Origin: Paenibacillus flagellatus | GTDB taxonomy: Bacteria; Bacillota; Bacilli; Paenibacillales; NBRC-103111 | DNA length: 64,000 nucleotides | Direction of reading: 5' to 3' | NCBI RefSeq assembly: GCF_003217775.1 | Contig: NZ_QJVJ01000013.1 | Coordinates: 62,001 to 126,000 of the forward strand | Shown here: piece by piece, positions 25,141-33,577 of the stretch | Numbering within the stretch: position 1 is the first letter of the stretch | Layout: the number at the start of each line of letters is the position of its first letter | Notes under the pieces: generated by a model | Told to the model about the DNA's origin: nothing | Database searches by the model: none | What the model saw: the letters and a program-made list of their open reading frames with translations, nothing else | Made by a program: the position numbers and the translations under genes

Positions 25141-25659
25141 TTAACCAGCCCGCAACCGTCCGGCATACGCTTCCAGCTCCCGGAACGGAACCGTATAAAA
25201 CGCCCGGTCGTTCACGACCGATCGGGTCGCGCCGGGCAGGGCGGCGAGCTTGGCGAACAGCCGCTCCAGCCCCGCATGGGCCGGGGACGTCCAAAACTGA
25301 ACTTGCCGAACGTCCGGGTTGCCCGCCTTCATCTCGGCAACAAGCGCCCGCAAGCCTTCTACAAATAAGGTCGGACGCCGGTATTCCCGGCGGACGATGA
25401 CGACCTCCACCTGGCATACGTCCCGGTCCTCGTAGTCGCGCGGGCCGGTACCATAGACGAAGCCGGCCGCTCCGGCAAGGTCGTAAGACTCCTCGTGGAA
25501 AACGAGCATCGCCTTGCCCAGAAATAACGGGCTGCTGAGAAAGCCGAGCTTCATGGCGAACGAGTACGGCAAATTCAGCTCGGCGTCGTGCCGAAGCAGA
25601 AACGTGACGTACGCTTCATGGTCCATTTCCAGTTCGCAGGAACGATAGACGTAGCTCAT
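25141..25659 (-). CDS. GNAT-like acyltransferase paralog 2
   Basis: A 172-residue protein with a GNAT-fold pattern: strands LFLGKAMLVFHEE, AGAAGFVYG, CQVEVVIVRREYRRPTLF, a helix FVEGLRALVAEMKAGN and a final strand. The usual (R/Q)xxGxG acyl-CoA loop is degenerate (RREYRRPTLF). It is exactly as long as the product at 25807 and shares the pattern ED-(K/R)-DV, (R)-x-FV-x-GLR-x-L and NPDV/HPDV-x-x-(L/V)-x-F, so the two are paralogs. Its start overlaps the stop of the 33-residue peptide gene (ATGA at 25656-25659), implying coupled translation. It may modify that peptide. Confidence 0.65.
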   Translation of the reverse strand: MSYVYRSCELEMDHEAYVTFLLRHDAELNLPYSFAMKLGFLSSPLFLGKAMLVFHEESYDLAGAAGFVYGTGPRDYEDRDVCQVEVVIVRREYRRPTLFVEGLRALVAEMKAGNPDVRQVQFWTSPAHAGLERLFAKLAALPGATRSVVNDRAFYTVPFRELEAYAGRLRAG

Positions 25660-25757
25660 TGCTGAGGCTGTACTCTCAAGGAATCGTTCGTTTTGACGAT
25701 TCGGCCGAAGCCGCTGCCTTTTTTGATTTCTTTAATGTCGCCACGTGGTGGATACAT
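25656..25757 (-). CDS. 33-residue peptide, candidate modified-peptide precursor
   Basis: A short open frame beginning MYPPRGDIKEIKKGSGFG and ending RVQPQQ. It is supported by a consensus ribosome binding site (AAGGAGGTG, 7 bp before ATG), by a -10 TATAAT 49 bp upstream of the start, and by the ATGA overlap with the downstream GNAT-like gene. It is hydrophilic and basic with a glycine-rich centre, no cysteine and no signal peptide. Placed between two paralogous acyltransferase-like genes and after an ABC exporter gene, it looks like a precursor of an acylated or otherwise modified exported peptide. A regulatory leader peptide is the alternative. No function is established. Confidence 0.6.
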   Translation of the reverse strand: MYPPRGDIKEIKKGSGFGRIVKTNDSLRVQPQQ

Positions 25758-25805
25758 ATTGAAGCACCTCCTTCGTATAGGAACTAAGTCGGATTTCTAG
25801 TACCC

Positions 25806-25811
25806 ATTATA
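25806..25811 (-). promoter_or_regulatory. Possible internal promoter (-10) for the peptide gene
   Basis: TATAAT on the minus strand overlaps the TAA stop of the upstream GNAT-like gene. No good -35 is seen 16-18 bp upstream. If used, it would give a 5' leader of about 40 bases carrying the strong Shine-Dalgarno. Confidence 0.4.
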
Positions 25812-26325
25812 CCTTAGCGTACCGGGATAACATAGAGCGCAATCGGTTAATTTTGACACAAAACACGACTTCTTCGCCGACCGTTCCTTCCCTCGTGTAG
25901 CTCTCCGTCGAAAATTTGGCGTACAGGTTGCGGATATAAGCGTTGTCCGCCCGCGCGGCGAATCGCAGTTCGTCGACGTCCGGATGCCGTTCGGCGATAT
26001 GGTCGGCCAAGTCCCGGAGCCCGTTGACGAAGACCCGCGTTCCCCGGCTCGACCGGTCGGCGAGGGCCAAATCGATGAACGCGACGTCCTTGTCCTCGAA
26101 CTGCCGCTCCGGCGACCCGTGATAGTACGCCGACACGGCGACGATTCGGTTGTCGGCCGTATCGACCACCTGTACCAGATGGCCCTGCGTCAAATAGTCG
26201 TACAAAAAAGCGACCGCATCGAGCGTCGTAAACGAAGGATGCAGGTCTCGCTTCCGCTCGATGACGAATAAGCTTGCCCGGGCGAAATCTTCGTCGGTCG
26301 TGCAGCGGCTGAAGTGCGTTGGCAT
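25807..26325 (-). CDS. GNAT-like acyltransferase paralog 1
   Basis: A 172-residue GNAT-fold protein: helical N terminus (FARASLFVIERKRDL), strands VVDTADNRIVAVSAYYHG and DVAFIDLALADRS, then VFVNGLRDLADHIAERHPDV and a C-terminal strand EEVVFCVKINRL. The canonical acyl-CoA loop is degenerate. It is a paralog of the 25141 product with identical length. It starts 37 bp after the ABC exporter stop with GAGGAAAGAGAGG upstream. Probable modifying or immunity enzyme of the peptide encoded next; a generic acetyltransferase is the null alternative. Confidence 0.65.
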   Translation of the reverse strand: MPTHFSRCTTDEDFARASLFVIERKRDLHPSFTTLDAVAFLYDYLTQGHLVQVVDTADNRIVAVSAYYHGSPERQFEDKDVAFIDLALADRSSRGTRVFVNGLRDLADHIAERHPDVDELRFAARADNAYIRNLYAKFSTESYTREGTVGEEVVFCVKINRLRSMLSRYAKV

Positions 26326-26362
26326 GGCGTCGCCTCTCTTTCCTCGGGTAACGGAATTGTCG

Positions 26363-28516
26363 TCATATGCGCTGCCGGAGCGTGCGCTCCAGCGCGGCGA
26401 GCATTTGCGGGTGCTCCTCCGTCAACCGATGGAACGCTTCCCGCCGTACCGACAGCACCACCGACGGAACCAACGCCCTTACCGTCGCGGTGCGCGGAAT
26501 ATTTTGAAGCAGCGCGATCTCGCCGAAGTGATCGCCGTCCTGCAGCACGGCAACCCGGTTCTCTCCCTTTCCGGGGACAAGCTTCGCGACCTCGAACTTG
26601 CCGCGGACGATCATGTAGAACTTGTTCCCTTCCTCGCCCTCGCGCACGATCGCTTCGCCTTCCTTGCACGTCTCGGTCGAGAACAGGGAGGCGACGTCCC
26701 GCAGAAGCGAGGGCTCGATTCCTTCGAACACGGCGAGCTTCGCAAGCCGGTCGACGTCGACCGTCGCATGCAGTCCGTCCTGCGACAGATGAAACCCTCG
26801 CTGCTTCTCCCACAGGCTGCGATACAGGCCGTTCCGCTGCAGAAGCTCGTCGTGCGTGCCGGATTCCGCGATCGCGCCGTCCCGGAACACGTAGATCGTA
26901 TCGGCGTTCACGACGGAAGCAAGCCGGTGGGTGACGGCGATAATCGTGTGCGCCCCGCGAAGGCGAAGGAGGAGGGCGTTGATGTCCGCCTCCGTGGCGG
27001 GGTCGAGCGCCGACGTCACTTCGTCGAGCAGCAGCAGCTTCGGCTTGCGCAGCAGCGCTCTTGCGATCGCGAGTCGCTGCCGTTCGCCGCCGGACAACGA
27101 TCCGCCTTCATGGCGGACGGGCGTGTCGTACCCTTCCGGCCAACCGGCGATGACGTCATGGATATTCGCCCGTTTCGCCGCTTCGACCATATCCGCTTCC
27201 GTACGATCCGCTCCGCCAAGCAGCAGGTTGTCCCGAATCGTCGTGTTGAACAAAAACGTATCCTGCGCCACCGGCGCAGCGAGTTTCCTTAGCGAAGCTT
27301 CGCTCACCGTGCGCAGATCGTGCCCGTCGATCGATACGGCGCCCTGCCTCGGATCGTAGAAGCGGGACAGCAGCTGGAGCGCGGTGCTTTTGCCGGAGCC
27401 GCTCGGTCCGACGAACGCCACATAGCTGCCGGCCGCCACCTTCAGGCTGACGTCGCGCAGCTGGTCGGCTTCCGCGCTATAGCCGAAGGTGACCCGGTCC
27501 ATCCGGATCGAGCCGAAGGAGGCGGGAAGCTCGACGGGCTTGGCCGCTTCCGGCACGTCGGGCCGGGCTTCGAGAATGTCCCCGATTCGCCGGAAGCTGA
27601 CGCCCGATTCGATCAGGCTCGGGAACAGGAACGACAAGTTGGAGCCGGATTGGCCCACGCTCAGGAACAGCGTGAAGAAGGCCATGAAGCCGCCGATCGT
27701 GATCTCGTCTTGAAAAATCAAATAGCCGCCGAACCCGATCATGACTCCGTTCAAGATGAGAAGCGCCGTCAAGGGAAGCCGCTCCATCAAGGAGTTGAGC
27801 ATGTGCTGCTTCAGGCCGAAGGCGAACAGCTCGCGCAGCTGGCTTCCGGCGCGCTCCCGAAACCGTCGCTGCAGATGCAGCCCTTTGATCGTCCGGTGTC
27901 CCTTGACCATCTCGTCGATCGTATTGGAAAAGCGCTCCTGCGCTTCTTTATAGCTTGCATGGACCGCCTCCGCCCGTCCCTGCAGCAGCCGGGGACCGAC
28001 GACCATCAGCGCGGAGCCCGCCAGCACGGCGAGCGTCAGCTTCCACTCGATGGAGAACAGCATGGCGAGCCCGAGCAGGACACTTAACAGCTCTTTCAGC
28101 AGTAAAGGGAACGAGGCGCGGACGACCCGTTCGATCGACGCCATATCGGAGGAGAAGCGGGTGACCAGATCGCCGACCCGGTATCGCTCATAGAACGGCA
28201 GCGACTGCTTCTGCACATGGTCGAACAGCTCGCTTCGCAATTGCCGGATGCCTTCGCCGCTCAGCTTGCCGAGCGAATAATCCCCGAGCAGGCTTGCGGC
28301 GATATGGAGCACCCCGCCGCCGATCAGCACGGCGAAGATGATCAGAAACACCCGGACGTTCTTCGGCGCGAACGCGTCGTCCACCAAATATTGCAGGCTG
28401 AGCGGAGACGCCACCGCATAGGCGACCTCCACCACGATCGTGCACAGAAACAAGCCGAGCAGCCAACGATGCCGGGTGAAGTAACGCAGCATCGCGGTAA
28501 AACCCTTCAAACGCAT
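26363..28516 (-). CDS. ABC exporter with C-terminal cyclic-nucleotide-binding-type domain
   Basis: A 717-residue half-transporter. Six membrane helices span about residues 15-300; the ATPase has Walker A GPSGSGKST, signature LSGGERQRLA and Walker B KLLLLDEVTSALDP (about 335-575). Unusually, residues about 595-717 form a cNMP-binding-type beta-roll with the phosphate-cassette motif FGEIALLQNIPRTATV. There is no N-terminal C39 peptidase. ATG 28516 follows GGAAGGCGG; GTG one codon earlier is less likely. Similar ABC-cNMP fusions accompany some peptide exporters. First gene of an operon with two GNAT-like genes and a small peptide, which it may export. Confidence 0.82.
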   Translation of the reverse strand: MRLKGFTAMLRYFTRHRWLLGLFLCTIVVEVAYAVASPLSLQYLVDDAFAPKNVRVFLIIFAVLIGGGVLHIAASLLGDYSLGKLSGEGIRQLRSELFDHVQKQSLPFYERYRVGDLVTRFSSDMASIERVVRASFPLLLKELLSVLLGLAMLFSIEWKLTLAVLAGSALMVVGPRLLQGRAEAVHASYKEAQERFSNTIDEMVKGHRTIKGLHLQRRFRERAGSQLRELFAFGLKQHMLNSLMERLPLTALLILNGVMIGFGGYLIFQDEITIGGFMAFFTLFLSVGQSGSNLSFLFPSLIESGVSFRRIGDILEARPDVPEAAKPVELPASFGSIRMDRVTFGYSAEADQLRDVSLKVAAGSYVAFVGPSGSGKSTALQLLSRFYDPRQGAVSIDGHDLRTVSEASLRKLAAPVAQDTFLFNTTIRDNLLLGGADRTEADMVEAAKRANIHDVIAGWPEGYDTPVRHEGGSLSGGERQRLAIARALLRKPKLLLLDEVTSALDPATEADINALLLRLRGAHTIIAVTHRLASVVNADTIYVFRDGAIAESGTHDELLQRNGLYRSLWEKQRGFHLSQDGLHATVDVDRLAKLAVFEGIEPSLLRDVASLFSTETCKEGEAIVREGEEGNKFYMIVRGKFEVAKLVPGKGENRVAVLQDGDHFGEIALLQNIPRTATVRALVPSVVLSVRREAFHRLTEEHPQMLAALERTLRQRI

Positions 28517-28592
28517 CACCGCCTTCCGGTACCCCTAGCTTACTTCAGTTTATTCGGGCTGTAAACGACATTCGACACGTTTCGATCGGGTC

Positions 28593-28637
28593 AAAAAAGA
28601 GACCGGCCAGCGTCCCGTAGGAACGCAAGCCGGTCTC
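28593..28637 (-). terminator. Terminator of the TraB-like gene
   Basis: GAGACCGGC and GCCGGTCTC (28599-28607 and 28629-28637) with a six-T run on the minus strand. The remaining 76 bp before the ABC exporter must hold its promoter; only weak boxes are visible. Confidence 0.85.
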
Positions 28638-28660
28638 CCGGGCTCGTCCGAAAGCGCAGA

Positions 28661-30070
28661 TCAAGGAACGAACTGTACGTCGTAGCCTTGCTGCTTCAGC
28701 AGATCGATAACCATGCCTTTCGTCGCGTAATGGGCGGCGCCGACGACGACGAAGTAAGTCGCTTCGCCTTCCTTCTCCAGCAGATCGGAAAGCTTCTTCG
28801 CCATGTTCTTGTCGCGCTCCCCGAGCAGCCGCTGCATCGAGCCGTTCGGCACCGACTGGAGCGATTCGGAGTACGATTTCGTAAAGCCGTCCAAATCCCC
28901 GTCCGCCCACAGCAATTGCCATTGCTTGAACTGCTTGGCGGGGTTGGGGGCGTCTGCGGCCGGGGTCACGATCGTATCCAGCAACTGGTTCAATTCTTTC
29001 TCCTGCTCTTTCGGGGGCACGTTGCTCAACAGATCGCCCTGAAACTTGACGCCCTCCAGCTCCTGAATCGGTTTGCCGGTCAGGATCGCCTTGTGCAGGA
29101 AGTACATGTCCACGCCGAGCGTAGCGGCCTGTGTAATGTCTTCGGGAGAATCCATGAGCGTAAACAGGGACAGGTTATTGGTCACGGCCCAAGGCTTGTA
29201 GGCGTCGAAAGCCTGCACGGGCAAGTTCAGCTTGCCGGCCGCTTGCTGCAGCTTCTCGTACGTTTGTGCGGAGACGTGATCCTTCAACGTCGTTCCGTCG
29301 TCGTACATCGTCTGCTGTTGGAAATAGGCCATGTCCGCCGGATCGCCGGAGGCGAGATTCGCTTCGACGAACAGGGCGTCGGCGCTCTCGAAGGCGTCCT
29401 TGACGCTTTCGCGCATCGGGTACATGTCGGGGATGCCCAAGTGAATCGAACCGAGCATGTAGAGCGTATTGTTTCCTTTGGTCACCTTCCACAGAAGCCC
29501 TTTGGCGCCCGCGTCGGCGGTTTCGTACGCGTATTCGACGAGACGGCTCGCCAGGACGGCGGCTTGCTCGACCGTGCTGGGCGTCTCCAGCTCCAGGCCG
29601 CGGTCGGTGCCCTCGACGATGCCTTTCTTTTGCAAGTAATCGATCGGGGAATCCTTGCCGATGCCGAACGTCTCCGGCAAATCGTACCGCGTCAGCGTAT
29701 CGTAAAGCGAGCGGAGAACCGTTTCTCTCGTTATCGACTCGGTTTTTTCGGCCGAGGGCGCGCTCGCCTTCTTGGGCAGCTCCAGCGCGTCCAGCTTGGC
29801 GGCCGTCGCTTGAATAAGCGATCGGAATTTGTCCGGACCGATCGGCTGTTGGAACGTGCCGTCGTAATACCAGCTCAGCGGGAAAATGCCGTACTTTTCC
29901 CCTTCGAGCAGCGTTTGGACGGACCAGGGGCTGATCGCGGGAGCGGCGGCGGGCGCTTGCGATTGCGCTTCGTCGGCCCTTACGGGCAAAATGCCGGACA
30001 GGATCGTCGCGATGCCGAGCACGCCGCCGGCCATACCGCGGCTCCACTTGCGCCATAGGGTAGATGTCAT
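28661..30070 (-). CDS. Exported TraB/GumN-family protein
   Basis: A 469-residue protein with a signal peptide (cleavage near VRADEA, residue 33) and a TraB/GumN domain over about residues 190-468. Family landmarks are LYMLGSIHLGIPDMYP, ALFVEANLASG, and the C-terminal VVGAAHYATKGMVIDLL. The fold belongs to the TIKI-like putative metalloproteases; the GSIHLG and GAAHY histidines are present. About 150 residues of unknown helical sequence separate signal and domain. ATG 30070 follows GGAGGTTCATGC. It has a -10 TATAAT at 30112-30117 and stands alone. Substrate unknown. Confidence 0.8.
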   Translation of the reverse strand: MTSTLWRKWSRGMAGGVLGIATILSGILPVRADEAQSQAPAAAPAISPWSVQTLLEGEKYGIFPLSWYYDGTFQQPIGPDKFRSLIQATAAKLDALELPKKASAPSAEKTESITRETVLRSLYDTLTRYDLPETFGIGKDSPIDYLQKKGIVEGTDRGLELETPSTVEQAAVLASRLVEYAYETADAGAKGLLWKVTKGNNTLYMLGSIHLGIPDMYPMRESVKDAFESADALFVEANLASGDPADMAYFQQQTMYDDGTTLKDHVSAQTYEKLQQAAGKLNLPVQAFDAYKPWAVTNNLSLFTLMDSPEDITQAATLGVDMYFLHKAILTGKPIQELEGVKFQGDLLSNVPPKEQEKELNQLLDTIVTPAADAPNPAKQFKQWQLLWADGDLDGFTKSYSESLQSVPNGSMQRLLGERDKNMAKKLSDLLEKEGEATYFVVVGAAHYATKGMVIDLLKQQGYDVQFVP

Positions 30071-30165
30071 GCATGAACCTCCGAATCTATGAAAATATAA
30101 ATACCTTTTTCATTATAGCTTTCACGGACGTCCCGGCACAAATCCGGCGAAAAAATGGGGGCGGC

Positions 30166-31749
30166 TCATTGCCTCCGCTCCCGAATGCTGTCGTTCACTT
30201 CCTTGATCAATTCCGCGCCGCCGCGGTCCATCCATTCCTTCGTCATCGCGTCCCAATCCGACAACGGCCGCTGGCCGACGATCATTTTCGTCTGCTCGCC
30301 GAGCGCATACTTCGTCAGCTCCGTCTCCTTCTGCGACCTCGCGGGGGTTACGATGCCGCTGGCCGGGTTGATATACGTCCGGTCCTTGTAGCGGACGAAC
30401 ATGTCTTCGAGCCTCGCGGTCAGCTCTTTGAGCCGGGGAATTATATAATAGGCCGAGTATTGGTTCGCTTCGTCGCCCGGCGCCCACATGAACGAGTCGA
30501 ACAAATAGCTGGCCGGTATTTTGCCTTCCGATATTTTCGTATACGTCACCGCCCCGTTGGCGTCCGTGAAGTAGCCTTGACCGAGCCCGCCCATGCGCCA
30601 GTCGTAATCGGGATTGTTCGGCTTGCGTTCCGCCGGGGGGATAAACGTCCGCCCGAAGTCGATGACGTCCATGATCGCCTTCACCTTGCCCGGATCGTCC
30701 GCCAGCTCCGACGACAATGCCGTGATGCCGAGGAAGCCGGACTGCGAATTGTAGCCGCGGAAGCCGTCCGGCGCTTGGAACGGCTCGACGAAGGCGAACG
30801 TCGCTTCGGGATTCAGCTTCAGCAGCGTCTCCATATACGTTTCCGACATGCCTCTCGGGGTGCCGATGAAGATGCCGGCTTTGCCCGTATAAAATTCGTT
30901 GTTCCCCTGCGCCCAGTTCAGGACGGCGAAATCTTTGGTCACCGCGCCCGCCTTGTACAGATCGGCCAGCATCCCGATCACCTCGCGGCGACCGGGGCCG
31001 ACGATACCCGGAATGTACCGGCCGTGCTCGTCCTTATGATACCAGGCGTCCGGCGACCAATAGGCGCCGGCGTTGTAGTCGGGGCCGATGCTTTGCGAAA
31101 GCGCCATGCCGTACGTGTCGTCCCGGCCGTTGCCGTCCGGGTCGTTCCTCGTGAAAGCGATTGCGACTTTCTTCAGCTCTTCGTAGCTGGTCGGGACGGC
31201 CAGCTGCAGCCGGTCCAGCCAATCTTTGCGCAAAATCATGACGAACGTATATTGACCCGGGTAATAGCGAGGAATGCCGTAGAGGCGGCCGTCCACCCGG
31301 AATTGCTCCCGAACGTATTCGGGCACCTGCTTCAACGTCGGGTACCGCTCGTAAAACTCGTCCAAGGGGAGAAACGCGCCCTGCTTCGCCCAGTTGAAGT
31401 AGTTGGAGTCGAGATCCTTCAACGAGACGACGTCCGGAATGGAGCCCGACGCCATCAGGACGGACAGCTTGCTCGTATAATCGGTCTGCGAGACGAACTG
31501 CGGCTTGATCTGGAGCCGGAACCGGTCGCGGATCATCTTCAGCGATGCGCCCTCCAGGGGCGGGACGTCGTCGTAGACGTAATTGATGAAGCTGACGGTC
31601 CGAATGCCTTGCCCCGCCGCTTCGTCCGCCGTTTCGGTCTTTTGTCCGCCGGACGATTTCGAGAACATACCGCAGCCGGCGGCCGATGCGGCGGACAAGA
31701 CCGCCAAGGCGAAGGAAGCCGCAGCTTTCCAAGGATGAACGTTCGTCAC
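30166..31749 (-). CDS. Extracellular solute-binding lipoprotein, LipO/LplA class (copy 1)
   Basis: A 527-residue lipoprotein with lipobox SAAGC (cysteine about 26) and the long two-lobe binding fold used for complex saccharides in Paenibacillaceae. It is closely related to the product at 31901 throughout, sharing for example GTPRGMSxxYM and QTKMIVGQRPLSDWDAMTKE. The start is GTG 31749 after GAGGAGGTG. A terminator lies between the two copies, so this one is either read through at low level or has its own promoter. It probably serves the same permease pair with a different ligand range. A weak GC hairpin followed by TTTTTT lies just after its stop on the minus strand. Confidence 0.83.
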   Translation of the reverse strand: MTNVHPWKAAASFALAVLSAASAAGCGMFSKSSGGQKTETADEAAGQGIRTVSFINYVYDDVPPLEGASLKMIRDRFRLQIKPQFVSQTDYTSKLSVLMASGSIPDVVSLKDLDSNYFNWAKQGAFLPLDEFYERYPTLKQVPEYVREQFRVDGRLYGIPRYYPGQYTFVMILRKDWLDRLQLAVPTSYEELKKVAIAFTRNDPDGNGRDDTYGMALSQSIGPDYNAGAYWSPDAWYHKDEHGRYIPGIVGPGRREVIGMLADLYKAGAVTKDFAVLNWAQGNNEFYTGKAGIFIGTPRGMSETYMETLLKLNPEATFAFVEPFQAPDGFRGYNSQSGFLGITALSSELADDPGKVKAIMDVIDFGRTFIPPAERKPNNPDYDWRMGGLGQGYFTDANGAVTYTKISEGKIPASYLFDSFMWAPGDEANQYSAYYIIPRLKELTARLEDMFVRYKDRTYINPASGIVTPARSQKETELTKYALGEQTKMIVGQRPLSDWDAMTKEWMDRGGAELIKEVNDSIRERRQ

Positions 31750-31834
31750 CGGATTCGGACACCTCCTCTTTCCCTCATTAAACCACGAATCGCCCGGGGC
31801 TGTCTTTCCCTTTTTCGCGGCCGCCGGAAGGCGG

Positions 31835-31871
31835 AAAACCCGCCCGGACGCGATACACGCGGGCAGGTTTT
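31835..31871 (-). terminator. Terminator between the two binding-protein genes
   Basis: AAAACCCGCCCG (31835-31846) and CGGGCAGGTTTT (31860-31871) form a 12-bp near-perfect stem with flanking A/T runs. Confidence 0.8.
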
Positions 31872-31900
31872 CCTGCGGACGGCCGACAGGCGGGGACGGC

Positions 31901-33499
31901 TTAGTTCCAGCCTTCCTTGGCGTCCTTGATTTTGATTTCGGCGTTCATTTCCTTGATCAGCTGCTCGCCGCCCTTCGCCTTCCATTCGTCGATCATTTTG
32001 TCCCAATCGGAGAGCGGACGCTGTCCCGCGATCATTTTCGTCTGCTCGTCGTACAAAAATTTGTTCAGCTCGGCGCCCTTCGCGATCATCGTTTCGGAGA
32101 CGATGCCGTTGCTCGGGTTGGCGTAATATTTCATCGTCGAGTACGATTTCATGATGTCGGCGGCAAGCTGCTTGAGCGGCTCCTGATAGGCGCTCAAGTA
32201 GTTGACGTCGGAATCTTTCTCCGGCCAGGCGATCGTGTCGGGCAGGTAGGCCAGCGGATAGAGCCCTTGGGCGGCCGCCTCCTTCTTCGCGACCGGCTTC
32301 CCGTCGACCATGTCGTAGCCGGTTCCGACGTTGCCGTACAGCCAGTCGTAGTCGGGGTTTTTGTCGTTCTTCTTGTCGTCGGGGTAGAACGCGCGTCCCG
32401 CTTCCATCATGTCCAAAATACGCTTCACCTTCGCCTTGTCCTTGCCCGCTTCGGCGGAGATGACCTGGAATCCGATGAAGCCGCCGCCCGCCGTCATGCC
32501 TTGGGAGCCGTCCGGCGCCCGGAACTGCTCCAGGTGGACGAACTTCGCCTGCGGGTTGATCTTCATAAGGCCGTCCATGTACGCCTGCGACATGCCGCGC
32601 GGCGTTCCGATGAAAATGCCGGCGATGCCCGAGTAAAACTCCTTGTTCGTGTTCGCCCAGTCGATCGTCGCGAAGTCGCGCGTAATGGCGCCTTCCTTGT
32701 ACAGATCGGCCAGCATGGCGATCATGTCCTTCCGGCCGGGCCCGATCAGTCCGGGGATGAAGCGGCCTTGCGCATCCTTATGGTACCAGGCGCCCGGATC
32801 CCAGTAAGCGCCCTGGGTGAACGGAGGGTTGACGTCCTTGCCCATGGCGAGCCCGTACGTATCGTTTTTGCCGTTTTTGTCCGGGTCGTTCTTCGTGAAG
32901 GCGATGGCGACCTGCTTCAATTCCTCGTAGCTCGTCGGCACCTTCAGCCCGAGATTGTCGAGCCAGTCTTTGCGGACGATCGTCGTGAAGCCGAACTTCG
33001 GATAATATTGCGGAATCGCATACAGCTTGCCGTTGACGCGAAATTGGTCGAGGACGAATTTCGGGATGCGCTTCAGCGACGGGTACTGGTCGATATACTC
33101 GTCCAGCGGGGTGAACGCGCCCTGCTTGGCGAATTTGTTGAATTTGCTCGTCAGATCGCCCGACTGGAACAGCGTAATGTCGGGAATCGAGCCGGAGGCG
33201 AGCGTCGCCGTCAGCTTCTCGTCGTACGTGCCCTGCGGGACGAGGTTCGGCTTGTAGTCGACGTTGAACTTCTCGTTGATCATCTTCAGGCCGCGTCCGT
33301 CCAGTCCCGGCACGTCGCCGTACACGTAGCGCATGCCGGTAATCGTCAGCTTCTTGTTCGCGTCGGCCGCCGGCGTCGAGGCGGGAGGCGTCGTCCCCGA
33401 GGCGCCGTCCGTCTTCGTGCCGCCGGAGGAGCAGCCGATCACGCTCGTCGTCAGCAGCGCCGCTACAGCCGGGTACATCCATGCGTTTGTCCGTTTCAT
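31901..33499 (-). CDS. Extracellular solute-binding lipoprotein, LipO/LplA class (copy 2)
   Basis: A 532-residue lipoprotein (lipobox SVIGC, cysteine about 23; Ser/Thr/Pro linker) for binding an oligosaccharide or polysaccharide fragment. GTPRGMSQAYMDGLMKINPQ and QTKMIAGQRPLSDWDKMIDE place it in the LipO group with the neighbouring copy. ATG 33499 has a GAAGGGTGG ribosome binding site. It follows the LplC-type permease by 78 bp in the same transcription unit and is the main binding protein of the system. Ligand unknown; the adjacent enzyme at 35466 may act on the same substrate. Confidence 0.85.
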   Translation of the reverse strand: MKRTNAWMYPAVAALLTTSVIGCSSGGTKTDGASGTTPPASTPAADANKKLTITGMRYVYGDVPGLDGRGLKMINEKFNVDYKPNLVPQGTYDEKLTATLASGSIPDITLFQSGDLTSKFNKFAKQGAFTPLDEYIDQYPSLKRIPKFVLDQFRVNGKLYAIPQYYPKFGFTTIVRKDWLDNLGLKVPTSYEELKQVAIAFTKNDPDKNGKNDTYGLAMGKDVNPPFTQGAYWDPGAWYHKDAQGRFIPGLIGPGRKDMIAMLADLYKEGAITRDFATIDWANTNKEFYSGIAGIFIGTPRGMSQAYMDGLMKINPQAKFVHLEQFRAPDGSQGMTAGGGFIGFQVISAEAGKDKAKVKRILDMMEAGRAFYPDDKKNDKNPDYDWLYGNVGTGYDMVDGKPVAKKEAAAQGLYPLAYLPDTIAWPEKDSDVNYLSAYQEPLKQLAADIMKSYSTMKYYANPSNGIVSETMIAKGAELNKFLYDEQTKMIAGQRPLSDWDKMIDEWKAKGGEQLIKEMNAEIKIKDAKEGWN

Positions 33500-33577
33500 T
33501 TCGAGAGAACCACCCTTCGAGATAATAGGTTTGTTGTCTGTCGGAACAATCCAGCCCTTTTGAATACGAGGAGGAGG

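Noticed and set aside
25656-25757. RGD triplet in the small peptide as an adhesion motif
   Set aside because: A three-residue match in a cytoplasmically made 33-residue peptide is expected by chance and has no supporting context.
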